Shown: positions 1 to 13,355, counted from the stretch's first letter. The stretch: 64,000 bases of DNA from Gyrodactylus bullatarudis (GCA_012064415.1 SSNU01000126.1:159642-223641), one strand, 5' to 3'. Notes: generated by a model not told the origin, from the letters alone. A program made the numbers and translations.

Positions 1-2
1 AG

Positions 3-3000
3 TCCTTATCTCAAATACTTGATATTCACCCTGAGCCGAACCAAGGCTTCAATTTGGTCCTCTCTGAACGTCAACGAAATAGTGATTTGAAATTTATTCT
101 CAATACTGTCCGGAGTCAGGGGAGTCAAAATGATTTATTCAAGGATAAAAAGTTATTTGTCGATATAAACATTTTCCTGCCGAAACGCTATCAGATGAGA
201 AACTCTTCAAAGTCCGATTTCAATGTATCCTATGTGTTTGGTAGACCAGATAATTTCATTATTAAACTGAATGAATCATCTAATGTCATTGTGGGAATTG
301 GGGACTCTATCGATCGAAATGTAGTACAAATTTACGATGTCAATCTGAATAATAAAACTCTTACATCAAAGCAATGCAAACAACGATATGGCTGTGAGCA
401 TTCTTGTGATTACTCAGCTCGCCATTCTTGCATTTGTCAGAGAGGATATACCCTCAATAGTAAGTTATACTTGGTTGTTTACAATGTTTAGAATAAAATT
501 ATTGATTTTTACTGATTCTACATTCTATTCTATAGTAAAAGAAAGGAAACAAAGGGAGGATTACTTCCTCCTCTATTTATTTTTAAATAAATTCTTTCTC
601 TTCTTGAGTAGTAAAAGTTTGAGTATTCCCCAAAGTAGTATACCCTCATATATTTTGCAATTCAAATTGCATCTATTAACTACAATTTTCCCCATTCAAA
701 AAACATTTTTTCTGATTTATTCAGCTTATATACCCATTATTCGATCTGAAGTAACGTTTTTTTCGGTTAAAACCCTGAGTGGTAAAAGGTCTAAAGGAAA
801 ATGAATGTCTTATAAATTCAAATAAATAAGAAAGGATGCCGAGAAAATTGTGAGGAATATGCGCTTTATTTCGGGCATACTCTTCTCAGCCTCTTACATG
901 CCAAATATATAGTAAAAAAACAAAGAAAAATATAAATAAATCTGATTGGCTCTCTTTATGATCAGGGTTGAAGGGCATTTCCATTGTCTGTCAAGTTATC
1001 ACATTGTCATAATTCTTAGGCTTTTGAGATGATTGACAATACCCACCCTAGAGTGGGACACATTTCTCATTTGCATGTATAAAGGGCTAGGCATAAACAT
1101 GTCATAATAATAATAAAATTTAGATCGCAAGTGTGCTGATGTCCAAGAATGCAGTATCAAAAATGTTTATGATGAATGCTCCAAGAGATCTGGAACATGT
1201 GTAGAACTTAATGGCTCGTATCAGTGTCAATGTGCCGGGGGAAAGACATGCTTACGTAAGAAACTGAATTTTCCTTTTAAATGTTTAATATTTTATTCCA
1301 TAATTTAGCCTGTGATACTGTCTGTCCCAAGGGTTACTATCGTATTGGGGATTGTTCGAAAAACTTTCCAATTGAATGTATAAGTAAGTGTAAAATCTTA
1401 TTAAACTCTTCAAAAACCCTTTGCTTTGGTTGATATTTTAGTAATCATTTTTTAAATTTTAGAATGCTCAACATCTTGTCCAGAGTCTCAATTCATCACT
1501 AAGCAATGCTCAGCTACATCAGATATTACTTGCCATGGTATGTTTGTTATACTTAAAGAATTTATTTTAATATTTTGTTCGAAAAACTTTCCAATTGAAT
1601 GTATAAGTAAGTGTGAAATCTTATTAAACTCTTCAAAAACTCTTTGCTTTGGTTGATATTTTAGTAATCATTTTTTTAATTTTAGAATGCTCAACATCTT
1701 GCTCATATTCCTTTTTTATAGATTGTTCTCCATCATGTATTTCTGATGATTTTGAGTACATACCGTGTACACAAAATCATGACAGAATTTGTAAAAGTAC
1801 GTTTAAATTTTTAACATTATAAATTGAACGTTTTTATTAAGTTTTTCCGAATCCATTAAAGAACAGAAGTAGCATAAAATAATAAGAGGTCTTATAAATT
1901 ACAATTTTCTCATACTACCTACTGATTGATGTCATTGGTCAATAGTCGTTAATAAGTCCATTGAAATCCAACTTGATGGGGAAATCTGTCACAAGAGAGT
2001 TGAATAATATTTAATTCATGATGACAGATTAAGACGCGTTTCGTCTTTATTAGGACTGGTCAATATCTGACAAGGGCTTAGCCTAGAAAAAGTAAAAATA
2101 GCATTCGATTTTGAATGGCAAAATTATTTTTGTGTGGAAACACCTATGATGCTTAAGAAAGCTAATCTCATAACTCTTATGAGAATTCTAGCAACATATC
2201 AAAAATAGCATTTTCACCGCTCTATAGTAATGACCAATGAGCTCACTTTGTTATTAGCTTTTGTATACGACTATTGGGTTCAAATGTGTTAAATTTTTTA
2301 AATAATTGATCGTTAATTTAAAAAAAATTTAATTTTCCAAGCAATTTAATTAAAAATAGAAGCTTGTTAATTCAATTTTAATTTTCAGGTAAAAGTCTTA
2401 TCCCAGAGATTATCGTGCCATTCAAGAAGAATGTCATATATGAAAACTTACAAAAAGTCATTGAACCAACGTTGACTCTCGACAATAAAACCTCATTCAA
2501 AGAATATACTCTTGATAGAAAGTCTGGCTTTCAAATTAAAATTGAGATAAAGTCGCTTAATCTTGCACCTGTCTTTAAGCCAGTTGATCACTCGTCAAGT
2601 AATGATAATAACGTATTTATCAATCATCACAAATCAATGAGACCGAATTCTTTCGGCAATAACAATCATGATTATAACAGATACAAAAAGTTTTTCGAAG
2701 ATAAATGTCCATATCCTCTTCCAAATAAGTATCATCTCATTTCTGAATATCTTCAGGTAAAAAAACCCCATCATAAACAGAAATAAAAGTTTAATCATGA
2801 TTTTTTATGATAGAACCAAAGGACTGCAGTACTAGCTGAACCGAATTGGCCAGGCTATAGGGCAATACCTGAACCTTGTGAATCTACTTCATCAATTTAT
2901 TCTAAAAATCAAGATTTTGATGAAACTCAAGGCAAAATTTCGTGTTTGGAACCCTCAAAGTTTACTGAAAATTTTTTACCCGAAATGAATCTTAAACTGG

Positions 3001-6000
3001 CTCACCGCCAACTGAAATACTTTGAAGAGAAAAGTCTTTGCTCCAATTTAAAATCAAATTGTATTGAATGTCTTCAAAATTGTGCCAGATCCAGTAATGA
3101 AACTTCACTAATCTGTTCGAATCCTCTCTACGAAATAGGTAACACCAGGAGTAGCTGTAATCCTCTATCGGCTGCTTGTTACGATTGTTGCACTAGGGAA
3201 AAATGTGAATCTACTTGCTCTAAGTATCCATCGCAGAGATGTCACATGCGACTATGCAGTATTGGAGATCAAGTCAATTTTTATTTACGCCCAGAGTGGC
3301 CCACTAATTTCGAGTATTTCAATTGTCACGTGGAACCAGATGAGAATTATCCAATATACTCCTTGTCATGGAATATTTGGCATAACGGAACACTTTTATC
3401 AGATCATACTTTCAAGACGAAATATGTCCTTAAAAAAGACAGCCAAAACTCAAAAAAGGCCCTATTTGGTCAGTCATACTTTGACAAGAGAGCTGATAAA
3501 ATTCAAATTTATAATAATCTACTAAGTGTCGAGTATATTTCTGGACTTTCTAATATACCAGATATCATCAGCGGTGATAATATAACATATACAGCCAACA
3601 TTTGGAATTCTCAAAAGCAATTCTTTGATCCAGAACAGAATAGAAGATACAAAAACTTGGCTGTTTGGCCGGAAAATCCCCATGAATTCAATACTGCATC
3701 GTGGAATACAATACGAACAGAGCGGTGTTCAATGAATGAAAATATTCTCGATAAAATAATTGTAGATCCAAATGGATCTCCTTATCAGCCAATGACTCAG
3801 CTTAATGTAAGTTAATTTTTATTTTATGCGTATCCACTCGTAAGTAGTTATATGATAATTATAATAAAAATGTTTTATTACTTTGAATTAAATATTCCCG
3901 CATACTTTGGTATAAATCCGAATGTCCCATAGAAGTATTCGTTATTTAATGTTTTTTTTAAGAATCTTAAAAAAATGAAATACGTATTTGCCCAAGTCTT
4001 ATTAATCTCTAATCCTGGTCTGATTTATAATTTTGATGAAATTTTAAAGTTGTAAAGAAAAACTTTCAATCGAATAAAAACCAAAAAACTTTCCTATGAT
4101 TATTTCAAGTAAAGAAAATAAAAATTAAAAATCAATTGGACCAAGGTAGTTGCAGACCTTTGAATATATAAATTTGGATCCTCTTTCATGATTAAGAACT
4201 TTTTTCGGATTTTAAGTTGCATTTGTTTTTCATCTGAGCATTTGAATAAAATTCTGAAACTTTCTTCCATATCCTGGTAACCACATTGTTCCAAATATTG
4301 ATAGAGATTTTCTTGTATTCTGATGGCAAGTCTTGAAAGCAATAGATGAGATTTTACTGCTCCTTTGGCTCAAGTTTATCTTCAAGTTTAAATTTGAATG
4401 TATTTCCGAACAAAATTGTCTGGATATCCGTTTTCTTTCTTATCTCATTCAAGAACCCCTGCTTGCTGATAATTCTTTTAGTTCTCTTTATCATTATTTA
4501 TAAATTAAATTATTTTAGGTAAAAAAGCATGATGATGGCAGCAATCGTTACATAATTTACAATAAAAACCAACTTCCAAAAATCAATTTTTCCGTACTGA
4601 GGGATAAATCTGTTATTGGAACATTGATGGATCGTACAACTGTTGATAGAGACTCCGAAATTTATGCATCAATGGTTCTGATAGCAAAATCAGATGGCTT
4701 CGCTTATTGGACGATCGATGTTACTGGAGAGATAACAAGAGATGCAGGTTATTTTCGTTTGCAACTTCTCCAAGATAATCAAACTGATGTTAGTACAATA
4801 AAGCATAAACCTGATATCGATTATTTATTTCATCATGATCTCTTACTGGAATATGAGATTGGAGTATACGATGAGAAACGTTTTCAAATTCGCTTCGAGA
4901 TTCCCGCACCAGATTTTAATCCTGACTATGATCAAGTGTTTAGAATACGAATTTTGGACGATAAAAATCCAAACAACAGACTTGAGTTAAAGGTAAAACG
5001 TAAAAAACAGCCATTTGACGAGATGAAAATTCGTCGGGAGATAACCAATCCTTACAAGAATCAAATGGGTAAAATTAATTTTATTAACATGGTTTTTTTA
5101 TTGCCATAAATTTTTTTTCTTTTAAGCTTCCTATCGTAAAGGTCCAATTTTGAAGGAAAAATCCAATCGCTCAACTAATATCCTCATTGGACCAACAACC
5201 TACGCTGTAATGGTTGTCTTTACAATTCTCATTGCCTGCACTCTACTTTTGTGCTTTGGTTATCTTGTCGAACGAGATCCGACTAAACTCTGGCTTCCGA
5301 AGAATTCCTTTAAATCAACCAACAACACGGACGAGGATGCCAAGAGTTTGATCAACTCAATTACAATTCAATGTTTGAAGAATAGCCAGAAAGGTTCAAA
5401 GTGGAAACGTGTCATTCTTCTGGTTGGATATCTTCTGGTCAAGGCAACTTATTCGTTCGTTGTTAGTCTCACAACGCTCGTTGTGTTAATGAGATTCATT
5501 ACAAGGTAATACCTGTTTTTCAATGTTATTCATTCCTTCGCGTATATTTGTCATTCTACATCAATGATTTTATTCATAATCTTTAAGGGCTATTTTAGGA
5601 AATTAAATTTTATTTATGAAATATTTATTCTCTATTCTTTATCAAAAATAAATCGATTCGAAATTTCAACATTCTTTCTTTTCTCCAGAGATGTTACAAA
5701 TGAATTTTCTCAACTCACAATTATTGGAAAGACAGACATTCAAAATAATTCCATGAGTATTATTCAACCTCTAATCGATTTGATTCATGCAAATGAAGAG
5801 GTTGATACCTCAAGCCAGAAAAAGCCTTTCCTCAAATTGTCGTCTCAGAGTAAGGGCGTGCGAGATCGAATTATTCAACAGCAGGTTGAAAGTTTCTTAC
5901 AAATGGAAATCGAACGTCAGCAAAAAACAGCCATTCAAATTGTTGAGAGCTGTGAACGAGGCCTAGATGTCATGTTTGATGAAATGGAAAAAGTAAGTTT

Positions 6001-9000
6001 TCATTTTTGGTTTACTCAAATGTTACTAATTCGATATTTTCACAGAAACTAGGAATACTATCAAAGCAAGCAGCTGAGAGAAGAAGTAAAATTTTAATCT
6101 CAGAAATAATTGCCGAACTCAGCCGAGAATCAGCCTCGATCGCAATAAATAAGTTGTTTGTAGATTTGGAAAGATTCAATCATACCCTTGAATATGCTTC
6201 AATCTCAATAAAAAATGATATCAACTCTACAATAAAAACATTTGAAGAAAATGAATGGCTAAGTGGCGCAAAGCATGCCTATAACGAAATTCGTGATCCC
6301 AATAAAAAGCCTTTTGTTGAATGGATAAATTTATTGAGTCAAGAAATTCTCAAGTCAGCAGAAGACTTTAATCTTGTCTTGCCAACAATTTCGACACCTT
6401 TTGATCCAATCAAAACATTTCAGTTAGAAAGGCCCCAGTCGAGAAAATCTAAAGATGGAATCTCTTACGGTCCTGAGTACATACCATTTAAATCAACAAG
6501 AAATGACGAAACAGTGGATAGCATTAACTTTGGAAGTTATCATTCGCAAAGCAACACTAAAAATCTCGGAAACAAAGAGAATGATAAAAGTAACAGCAAG
6601 ACGACCTCATCAAAACAATCAAATTCTAAGCTCGTTTCATTGAACAATAATAAATCTTGGTCTTCCATCAACTCTGAAAGACTTGGTAACATAAAATGGG
6701 TTCATATTCTTGGATCAGCTCTCATTTTGGACGGGCTCTGGCTCATTCACAGAGTCTTGCACACAGTCGATACAGCCGAAAAGATTTTATACGGAATACC
6801 AGTTATTGTGGATTTTACTAAAAAGGGTCTCTTCGAAGCATTCCAAGGACGTAATAGGCTATTCTCTAGTTTCAACCGACTTTTGGTTGTTGCAACCAAG
6901 ACGAGTTCAGTTAGACAAATTTGCTTAACCCTATTATCATTGCTCGGTATCATTTGCATTGGTGGCCAAGCAAATCGTTTCCTAGCTCATGAAGTATTTC
7001 AAAATATGGACTATTATGATCAAAATACCGTGCCAATGAGGGAACAGGCTAGAGAAGTGAATGCAATTATCATAGAAAATGCTGAAAGATTAACAAATCA
7101 AGAAATTCTTCTTGTTGAAGCGACAGTCTCGCGTAGATATAAGGATGCTCAGAATATTCTCAATAGTTGGTCTAAAATGTTGTACACGTTGGAAAGGAAG
7201 CAATGCCAATTGTTTAATATGTACAAGGTTAGATTTATTTATGATATACTTTATGAAGAACTATAAAATCTACTAAATAGAAAATGGCTTGTTGTGTTTT
7301 GAAATTTTTTCCCCAACTTCATATCAACCAAGTTTAGATTAATTCCTAGCACCACACAAAATTTTTACCATGGGTAAAAATATCCAATCATCTTACCAAA
7401 ATTCTAACGAACTACTTTTGCAGAAAGCTTCCGAGGCGGAACATTACAAAAATCAAAAGTTCCTGAGAGAAAACAATCTAAAGAGCCAAGATTTCTTTTC
7501 CCAGGATAAATCCGATTTAATCCAAGAGCCAGCCCATTGTCGAATGACAGAGCAAGCTGTTGAAAATGAAATGCAACAAATGCAATCCCTCATGCCCCCC
7601 TATTGTCCCATTGATTCTATTGTCGGAAAAATTTTCAAAGAGTACGTTCTAAAACTCACAAATTTTTCATTTTGAATTCATTAGAGTTAATAGAAAATTA
7701 TCCGGGTCAGAATTCTCAGCCTTTTTTCATCAATTTTGAATTACTAAAGTTTATATGTTAGGGTTATTGTCAATAGTCAAGAACACACGTGATATTGGAG
7801 TTACAAAAAGTGCCTGTATTTAAACAAATATACAACTCTGTTATCTTTTAATTAATATCTAGTTTTGTTTGACAATATGAATAATATAATTTGAACGATA
7901 ATATTGCCGAACTTCATCAAGAATATTTTCGTTAGGATCTAAACTCATGAGGAAGGTTTAGAGAAAACAAGCGTATATTATAGTGATAAACGTTATATTT
8001 CGCCGGGTCTCTTCAGACTCTACCCCGGTAATGTTTATATACTTTTACAATGCAAATATTTTGAGGCCTTCCATTGGTCCATCTAATAATATAATTAATC
8101 TATTCATTCATCGTTATAAAGCTTTTCTGGAAATAGTCTTCGCATATGCCGAAACCAAGAAACTATTCATTTTTCAACAGAATTGAAGGCAAAAACATAA
8201 AAATAAGGAATTTAATTAAAGATTAAGAAATTTTGAGATCTGAAGATCCATTATTAAAAATTTTTGAGAGCTTCAAAATTGTGAGAAATATTGATCTGGG
8301 GACAAGGACTATAACAAAAAGATTTTTTTAGAGAAATCAAAAGACCATCAGAAGTTGTGTTAATTAATGAAAAAAATTCTTCAAAAAGATTTTCTCATTT
8401 TTAGATCAAATTTTCAGAAGCACTAATTTTATTCAAGTTCATAAAATTAATATTCAGTATTTTAAAACAAAAGTTGTTTTTCAATTACTTTTTGTTTAAC
8501 TTTAAATTTTCAACACTTATAAAATATAACTGAATTAACTTTTGTAATCTGCATTTGTTGATTAATTTTAACTCGGCATGAAAATATCAAGAAGCTTCAC
8601 GATATGAGAGATTAAGAAATAAATAATCGCTGAAGGCTTCAATAGATGCCAACAGTCATCGAAATTTCCTGAGATGATAAATAAAAGAATGCTTTAAATC
8701 ATTTGGCAGTGAACTCATCTTTGTCAGCTGCTCTAATTTTTTAAAATCTCCTTAGACTGTAAGCTTGTTTAGAAACAGAAGGCTCAAAACTCATAAGCTA
8801 TCAAGCTAAAACCCTGATCTGAATTCTATTGAAAACTTAATTCACTTATTGGATAAATTTTGTTGAAAGACTCTAGTAAAAATTAAGATAGAAAACTGGC
8901 ATTCAAACGGCCTAATATTGAATTTCCTTCAATTTTAAATTAAAAAACGCAATTTATGATGGGCTTTGAAGTGGTCTAAAGACAGGAATGAATTATTATT

Positions 9001-10437
9001 TTTGACTAAAAGTCAATTTTCATTAATTTGTATATTTACTCTTAAGTATGCCTTTCATCATTTATTTTTTTAGGAAAAAATTACCATTGAAATTCAATTT
9101 TTAAACGAAATTTTGGAATGAAATGAAAATGAAAACTAGTGAAAAGAAAAAATTTATATTCGAAATAAAATCAAAATACTTGAAAGTAAACCTGATTTGA
9201 GAAAAAAATTCACTTTACTGGTTTTTTCGAGAGCAGAATCCAGAATGATCTTCAATAAACAAGTCAGGGTTTATTTTATTTTTCTTCTTGATCTGATCCA
9301 ATTTTCTGGGTCGATCACACGAGTAAGGGTCAAATTTCCTCAAAAATTCTGATTTTTTAGGTTAGAAACCTCTAACTTGTCTAATAAACTTTTTGTGATC
9401 AATCTATTTTAAAATATTTTTTCAACCCTGTTTTTGATCCAGGATCTGAAATCTGATCTTGATCCGAAAAAATTCTTTTTTCTTCGCAAATTGATCTTTA
9501 TCTATCCCTATTTTTGAGATATCATTTATTTGGTTCGCAAAAAAAAATAGCTAAGAAAATCATTTTTTTAACGTCAGCATAAAATTTAAGGCGAAGACTA
9601 TTTCCAGAACAACTTTATAAAAGTGATAATTCGTTTTAGGATGGTAATGAATGTTTAAAAATAAATTCAAAAGAAATCTCTCTGATTATTTGGTGATAAG
9701 TTGTTACTATGGCAACCAGAAAAAGGCAGTTTTTTGAATGAAAAAAGGAATTTTTTCAGGCAAAATTTTGAAAAAAATGGCTATTGGCTCGTTAGATGCA
9801 AAGGTTGATGAGATTGTAACAGCTCGATTATCGTACCAGCGTAAATACTTTTTCTGAATGTAAATTATTCGAAAAAATGTTTGATGTCATGAAATTTTTA
9901 CTTGTTGATAAATAAAAATTTAATGTGAGAATATCAGCTAAGATCAATTAATACCTCATATCAGGAAATAATAATATCAAAATTAGCAACCCAATTTATA
10001 GTATGCCTAATCAAAGGATCTCTTGCGTTATAATACAGCTAAGAACGAATCGCTTCTGCATCTACCAACTTTTTTTGGATAAAATTCGATATAACCTAAA
10101 ACTTTCCAATTTCAGGCAAAACATGACCGAATACTTCAAAGAGTTATCTTCACAATCAGAACAATGGCTTATTACTTGTCGGAAGTGGACTTCAAAAGTA
10201 GTCACATGTATCTTCTCGTTTATAGCAAGTATTACATTATGGAATGCAGTCGGCTCATTAATATGGTTTTACCTCCGTTGGTTTTGTGTACTTCCCAGAA
10301 AAACTTATTACGAATTTGATATGCAAGATTGGCTGAAGACTACCCATGGAACTAACATCTCAAATGGAAAATGTCAGGGCAATAATTCTCACAACAACAT
10401 GGAAAATTCTCAAAATGCTCAAAGTTTTATTAGTTAG
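3..10437 (+). CDS. Gene 1: EGF/cysteine-rich multi-pass membrane protein, 13 exons seen, 5' end outside window
   Basis: Exons inferred from GT/AG sites with matching phase: up to 459, 1124-1255, 1309-1383, 1463-1537, 1686-1796, 2389-2756, 2814-3806, 4519-5068, 5127-5505, 5689-5992, 6046-7227, 7424-7641, 10116-10437 (stop TAG). The frame is open to base 3, so the start lies upstream. About 1,720 residues are visible. Order: an EGF-like unit ending CICQRGYTLN, a second EGF unit (CQCAGG), three short six-cysteine-style modules (CSTSC), a large Cys-rich ectodomain (CYDCCTREKCESTC, near residue 480), then membrane segments near residues 945-968, 1016-1042, 1365-1386, 1438-1460 and 1642-1673. Long helical, charged stretches lie between the second and third membrane segments, and an Asn/Ser-rich tail follows the last. 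Probably a cell-surface receptor or adhesion-like protein; the family is not recognised and no function is assigned. AATAAA lies at 10454-10459, just after the stop. The exon chain is strongly supported; the role is not. Confidence 0.8.
460..1123. other. Gene 1 intron, no further feature
   Basis: Intron between the first two visible exons, with donor GTAAGT at 460 and acceptor TTTAG at 1123. A reading frame at 388-804 is only exon sequence running into this intron. I see no repeat or RNA gene here. Confidence 0.6.
1352..1701. repeat. Tandem segmental duplication across an exon-intron-exon border of gene 1
   Basis: Bases 1352-1478 and 1575-1701 are near-identical copies offset by 223 bases, with a few substitutions. 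Each copy holds the end of one exon, a full donor site, the intron and the acceptor with the first bases of the next exon (encoding CSTSC). In the second copy the exon end now sits inside an intron as a pseudo-exon, while its acceptor starts the next real exon. The duplication therefore added a cysteine module to the protein. Confidence 0.85.
1797..2388. other. Gene 1 intron
   Basis: Intron between the exons ending 1796 (GTACGT donor) and starting 2389 (TTTTCAG acceptor). It is AT-rich with a short palindrome around 2032-2048; nothing else seen. Confidence 0.5.
3807..4518. other. Gene 1 intron
   Basis: Intron between exons ending 3806 (GTAAGT) and starting 4519 (TATTTTAG). An antisense 80-codon open frame at 4100-4342 has no recognisable content and is taken as chance. 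Confidence 0.5.
7899..8040 (+). mobile_element. Family C foldback element fragment
   Basis: Shares the sequence block around CCGGGTCTCTTCAG and the preceding GTGATAAACG stretch with copies at 51069-51439 and 53937-54060. Only one end is present here. It abuts the TIR-bounded element that begins at 8114. Confidence 0.6.
8114..9620. mobile_element. Non-autonomous DNA transposon with 30-bp terminal inverted repeats (family D)
   Basis: The left end 8114-8143 and the reverse complement of the right end 9591-9620 match over 30 bases with two or three differences (shared core CTGGAAATAGTCTTCGC). The interior has no open frame of note. Left-end-like copies also occur at about 12283-12340 and 16484-16680, so this is a dispersed family. 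Confidence 0.6.
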
Positions 10438-12600
10438 ATGGAGAAAAATCTCAAATAAACAACATATTGAATATGTAATATAAATGATTTTCATACAGGT
10501 GTATTTAAGTTGTTTACATTATTAACTATTGACACTACATGATTCCCACATACTTGAATGAATTTATTAAAAAAACTGTAAATAAAATAAATTTCTTATT
10601 AAAACACCATTTAAAACAATAATTTACTTTTTATTTATCATCCTAAACATTCTTAAGATTAGTGATTCCAATGGAATTGTAGATTTCAGAAGTTGACATT
10701 TTACGAATTCTCGTATGAAAGTATCTGTAAAAGGTGCAGCTTGAGCTCCCTATTTTCCGGAAAATTAGGAGCGAATTTATTTTTCCACAATAAAATAGTA
10801 GGGTTATTCTCAAAACTAGCCTCATTCTAGAAATTTTTTCTCGGATTTAGCCCCAAATTATTCCAAAATTAACTCCATCGTAATTCAGTTTATCAAATTC
10901 TGAAAATTTCAACTATTTTGAAATATTTGTCTCAAATTATTCTCAACTGAATGCATCGCTTATAAAGATAGTATGTTTATGAATTATCACTATAAATAAT
11001 TATAAGTCAAGTTTATTTTGAATTCAAAGACGGAATCAGGATTGTTAACCTTCTTCCAAATAATAAAACTTTTTTATTTAATAAATGAATCTTAAGAGTA
11101 TTCTAGCTAGCTAGATTGGTCTGAAATTTTTATTCCTCTCTGCCCTGTTCGTAGACCATGAATTAGTCACGATAAAATTTATGAATTTTTAGAATTATAG
11201 ATTTATTTCATAATACAGGTGTTTATTCAAATATCATTAGGTCAAACCCTCTTGACTATTTGAAAAACCTCTTATGATAAATTCACAATATCAAACCTGT
11301 CATCGTTATAAAACTAATACAAATGAATACTGTATTAATGATTCAAAAATGTTGAATGGACAATATTTGAGTTCTATTGATACCGGAGATTTTATCTTAG
11401 TACCGATTCTAGAAATCGAAAGGTTTAAATCAGATGACAAAATCATCATCGGTCATTGATGAGACAAATGGTTGGTTCAAGACTGTTACCCAGCATGGCA
11501 AATTGAAGGGGCTAATGTGTCGTTCAGACTTCTAAATGCCATTCTGATCGTGCGTGTAAAAATAAAAAAATACTATGTTATTTATTAAAAGTAGTTCCTA
11601 AGAATACATTGTGTTTTCAAGGTGTACTAAAAGGGCAAAGAGGAATAAATATTAAATATTTCAGACCATTCTAGCTCCAACATGTATATAGATATTTGAG
11701 GCTCCGCCAAACTGTTTTGTAGTTTTTATCGATACCAAATTCAATAAGATTTTCCTCTATTTTACAGTAAAAATATTTCTATTGAAACATCTTATTTTTA
11801 TTGAAACACGAATATTTACCCCCTAATTAAGTATTATTTATGTCGACCTATCAAAATGTATAGAAATCACTTGCTGCATTCTGATTGGTCGAGATAAATA
11901 ATAAATATTCGTGTTTCAAAAGAAATATTTTTTTGTATTGAATTTGTATGGGGTTAAAATCCTTTTGAGTTCGTTTGATTTGACTTTACATCAATTAACG
12001 ATGATTTAGGAATGGCTTTTAAATGAAATTAATTATAGTATTTTATTCTTTCTCTAACTAAAGTGCACGAAGGCTTCACAATCTTTAACAACACAGATCC
12101 AAATATATGTCGTTATTTTTCTTAACTTTGAATGAGTAACAATCGAATAATCCTGAATGAATTTTTAGCCTCCTTTTTTTGAAGAATAAGAGCTCCCAAC
12201 AGTTAGCAAAGTTATCAGATGGAATTATGAAAGTTTATTGTGAAACCAAATTATTTATAAATCAAATCATGTACACTCTAAAGTCATTCTGGAAATAGTC
12301 TTCGCATATACCGAAACCAAGAAACTATTCATTTTTCAACTCTGAGAATACATAGACCCATTCATATCCATCGTTAAAAAATATTAAAATCTTTGCTTGA
12401 AATTTTCGAAATCGACAAAAATTTTGAGCTCTAACATTGAAAAAGTGGAAATTCAAAAAATGGCCAGATTGAGTTTTTTGAAACAATAGTATTTTTTGTT
12501 GTAGAAGGATAAATATATTTAAATGTATAGATAGTATGAAATATAAAAATAAAAGATATATCTGGTTTGATTTGATTAATTTAAATTGAAATAATAAAAT
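10438..12600. other. Intergenic stretch after gene 1
   Basis: Contains the gene 1 3' UTR with AATAAA at 10454, and a second at about 10581. A small hairpin element spans 11760-11940. A family D left-end fragment starts near 12283. Open frames at 10643-10825 and 11274-11459 have no recognisable content. Confidence 0.5.
11760..11940. repeat. Small inverted-repeat (hairpin) element
   Basis: The segment near 11798-11845 (reading ...GAAACACGAATATTTA...) is repeated in inverted orientation near 11888-11925, around a spacer of about 40 bases. This is consistent with a short MITE; no coding content. Confidence 0.5.
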
Positions 12601-12744
12601 CTGAGTTCATGGAGTAAATATATACAAATTAAAAATAAACAAATAAGCCTTTCGAGTAAATTTCCTGATCATTCTGGAAACCTTTATGTTGATTAAAGTA
12701 AAGAAGACTCTTAGAATAGTCTAATTTAGATCTTATATGTGATT

Positions 12745-13289
12745 GACTATAACTTTGTTCGCTTGCTGCCTGACTATGTTGTATTCTGGCTTGTATCGGT
12801 TTATCTGTAAAAAAAGAAAAAGGAGAGAAAGGTGTAGTATTTCTTAAAAAATAAGGATTATAAAAATTACAGACGGTAATAAGACGGATATAAATATTGG
12901 AAATCGTTGGTTAGAATTGATCGATTAAAGTTGAGAAGAAATCTGATTGGTTGGATACACAGGGTTTAAGTATCTTAATTTTTTTGAAAAATCTCACGCC
13001 AGAAGAAGAATACCACATGTATTCGAAATATTGTGTGAGTCCTAACTATTTTTATCAGGGTAATCTGTTTTTTATTCTAATCTTAATTTTAATGTTCTTT
13101 CAAGTGGTTAATTATATTATCAAAGTTATTACTCTAATAATTCTGATTACTATAACAATCACTGTGATTTTTATGATCCTTATTTTTTAAGAAATACTAC
13201 ACCTTTCTCTCCTTTTTCTTTTTTTACAGATAAACCGATACAAGCCAGAATACAACATAGTCAGGCAGCAAGCGAACAACGTTATAGTC
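12745..13289. repeat. Palindrome with about 123-base arms
   Basis: Left arm 12745-12867 and right arm 13166-13289 are near-perfect reverse complements (a few mismatches), around a 300-base centre. It forms the 3' part of the insertion bounded by the 13-bp duplication. Confidence 0.8.
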
Positions 13290-13320
13290 TGGAAATATGT
13301 AAGAAAGAGATATATTTAAA

Positions 13321-13355
13321 ATCATATACGTATTTCTTAAAGCATCATCAGTGGC
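13321..13355 (-). ncRNA. Hammerhead-like ribozyme motif (PLE-linked), copy 1
   Basis: Minus strand order: GCCA, CTGATGA (13345-13351), 8-nt spacer, GAA, palindromic ATACGTAT (13326-13333), A, TGAT. Core boxes and self-complementary stem III are present; one stem I pair is mismatched; stem II is weak. Confidence 0.4.

Larger units (their letters stand above)
7642..10115. other. Last intron of gene 1, carrying two transposon-derived segments
   Basis: The longest intron of gene 1 (about 2.5 kb against under 720 bases elsewhere). The extra length is largely explained by a family C fragment (about 7899-8040) and a TIR-bounded element (8114-9620). The exon phases on both sides (GA|G) join cleanly. 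Confidence 0.7.

Noticed and set aside
388..804. 138-codon open frame
   Set aside because: It overlaps gene 1 in another frame and runs into the intron after a good GTAAGT donor at 460; hydrophobic, low-complexity content.
4100..4342. Minus-strand open frame
   Set aside because: Lies in a gene 1 intron, has no motif and no splice partners.
12951..13190. 79-codon open frame
   Set aside because: Lies in the centre and right arm of the palindrome 12745-13289; the latter half is repetitive Ile/Leu/Thr.
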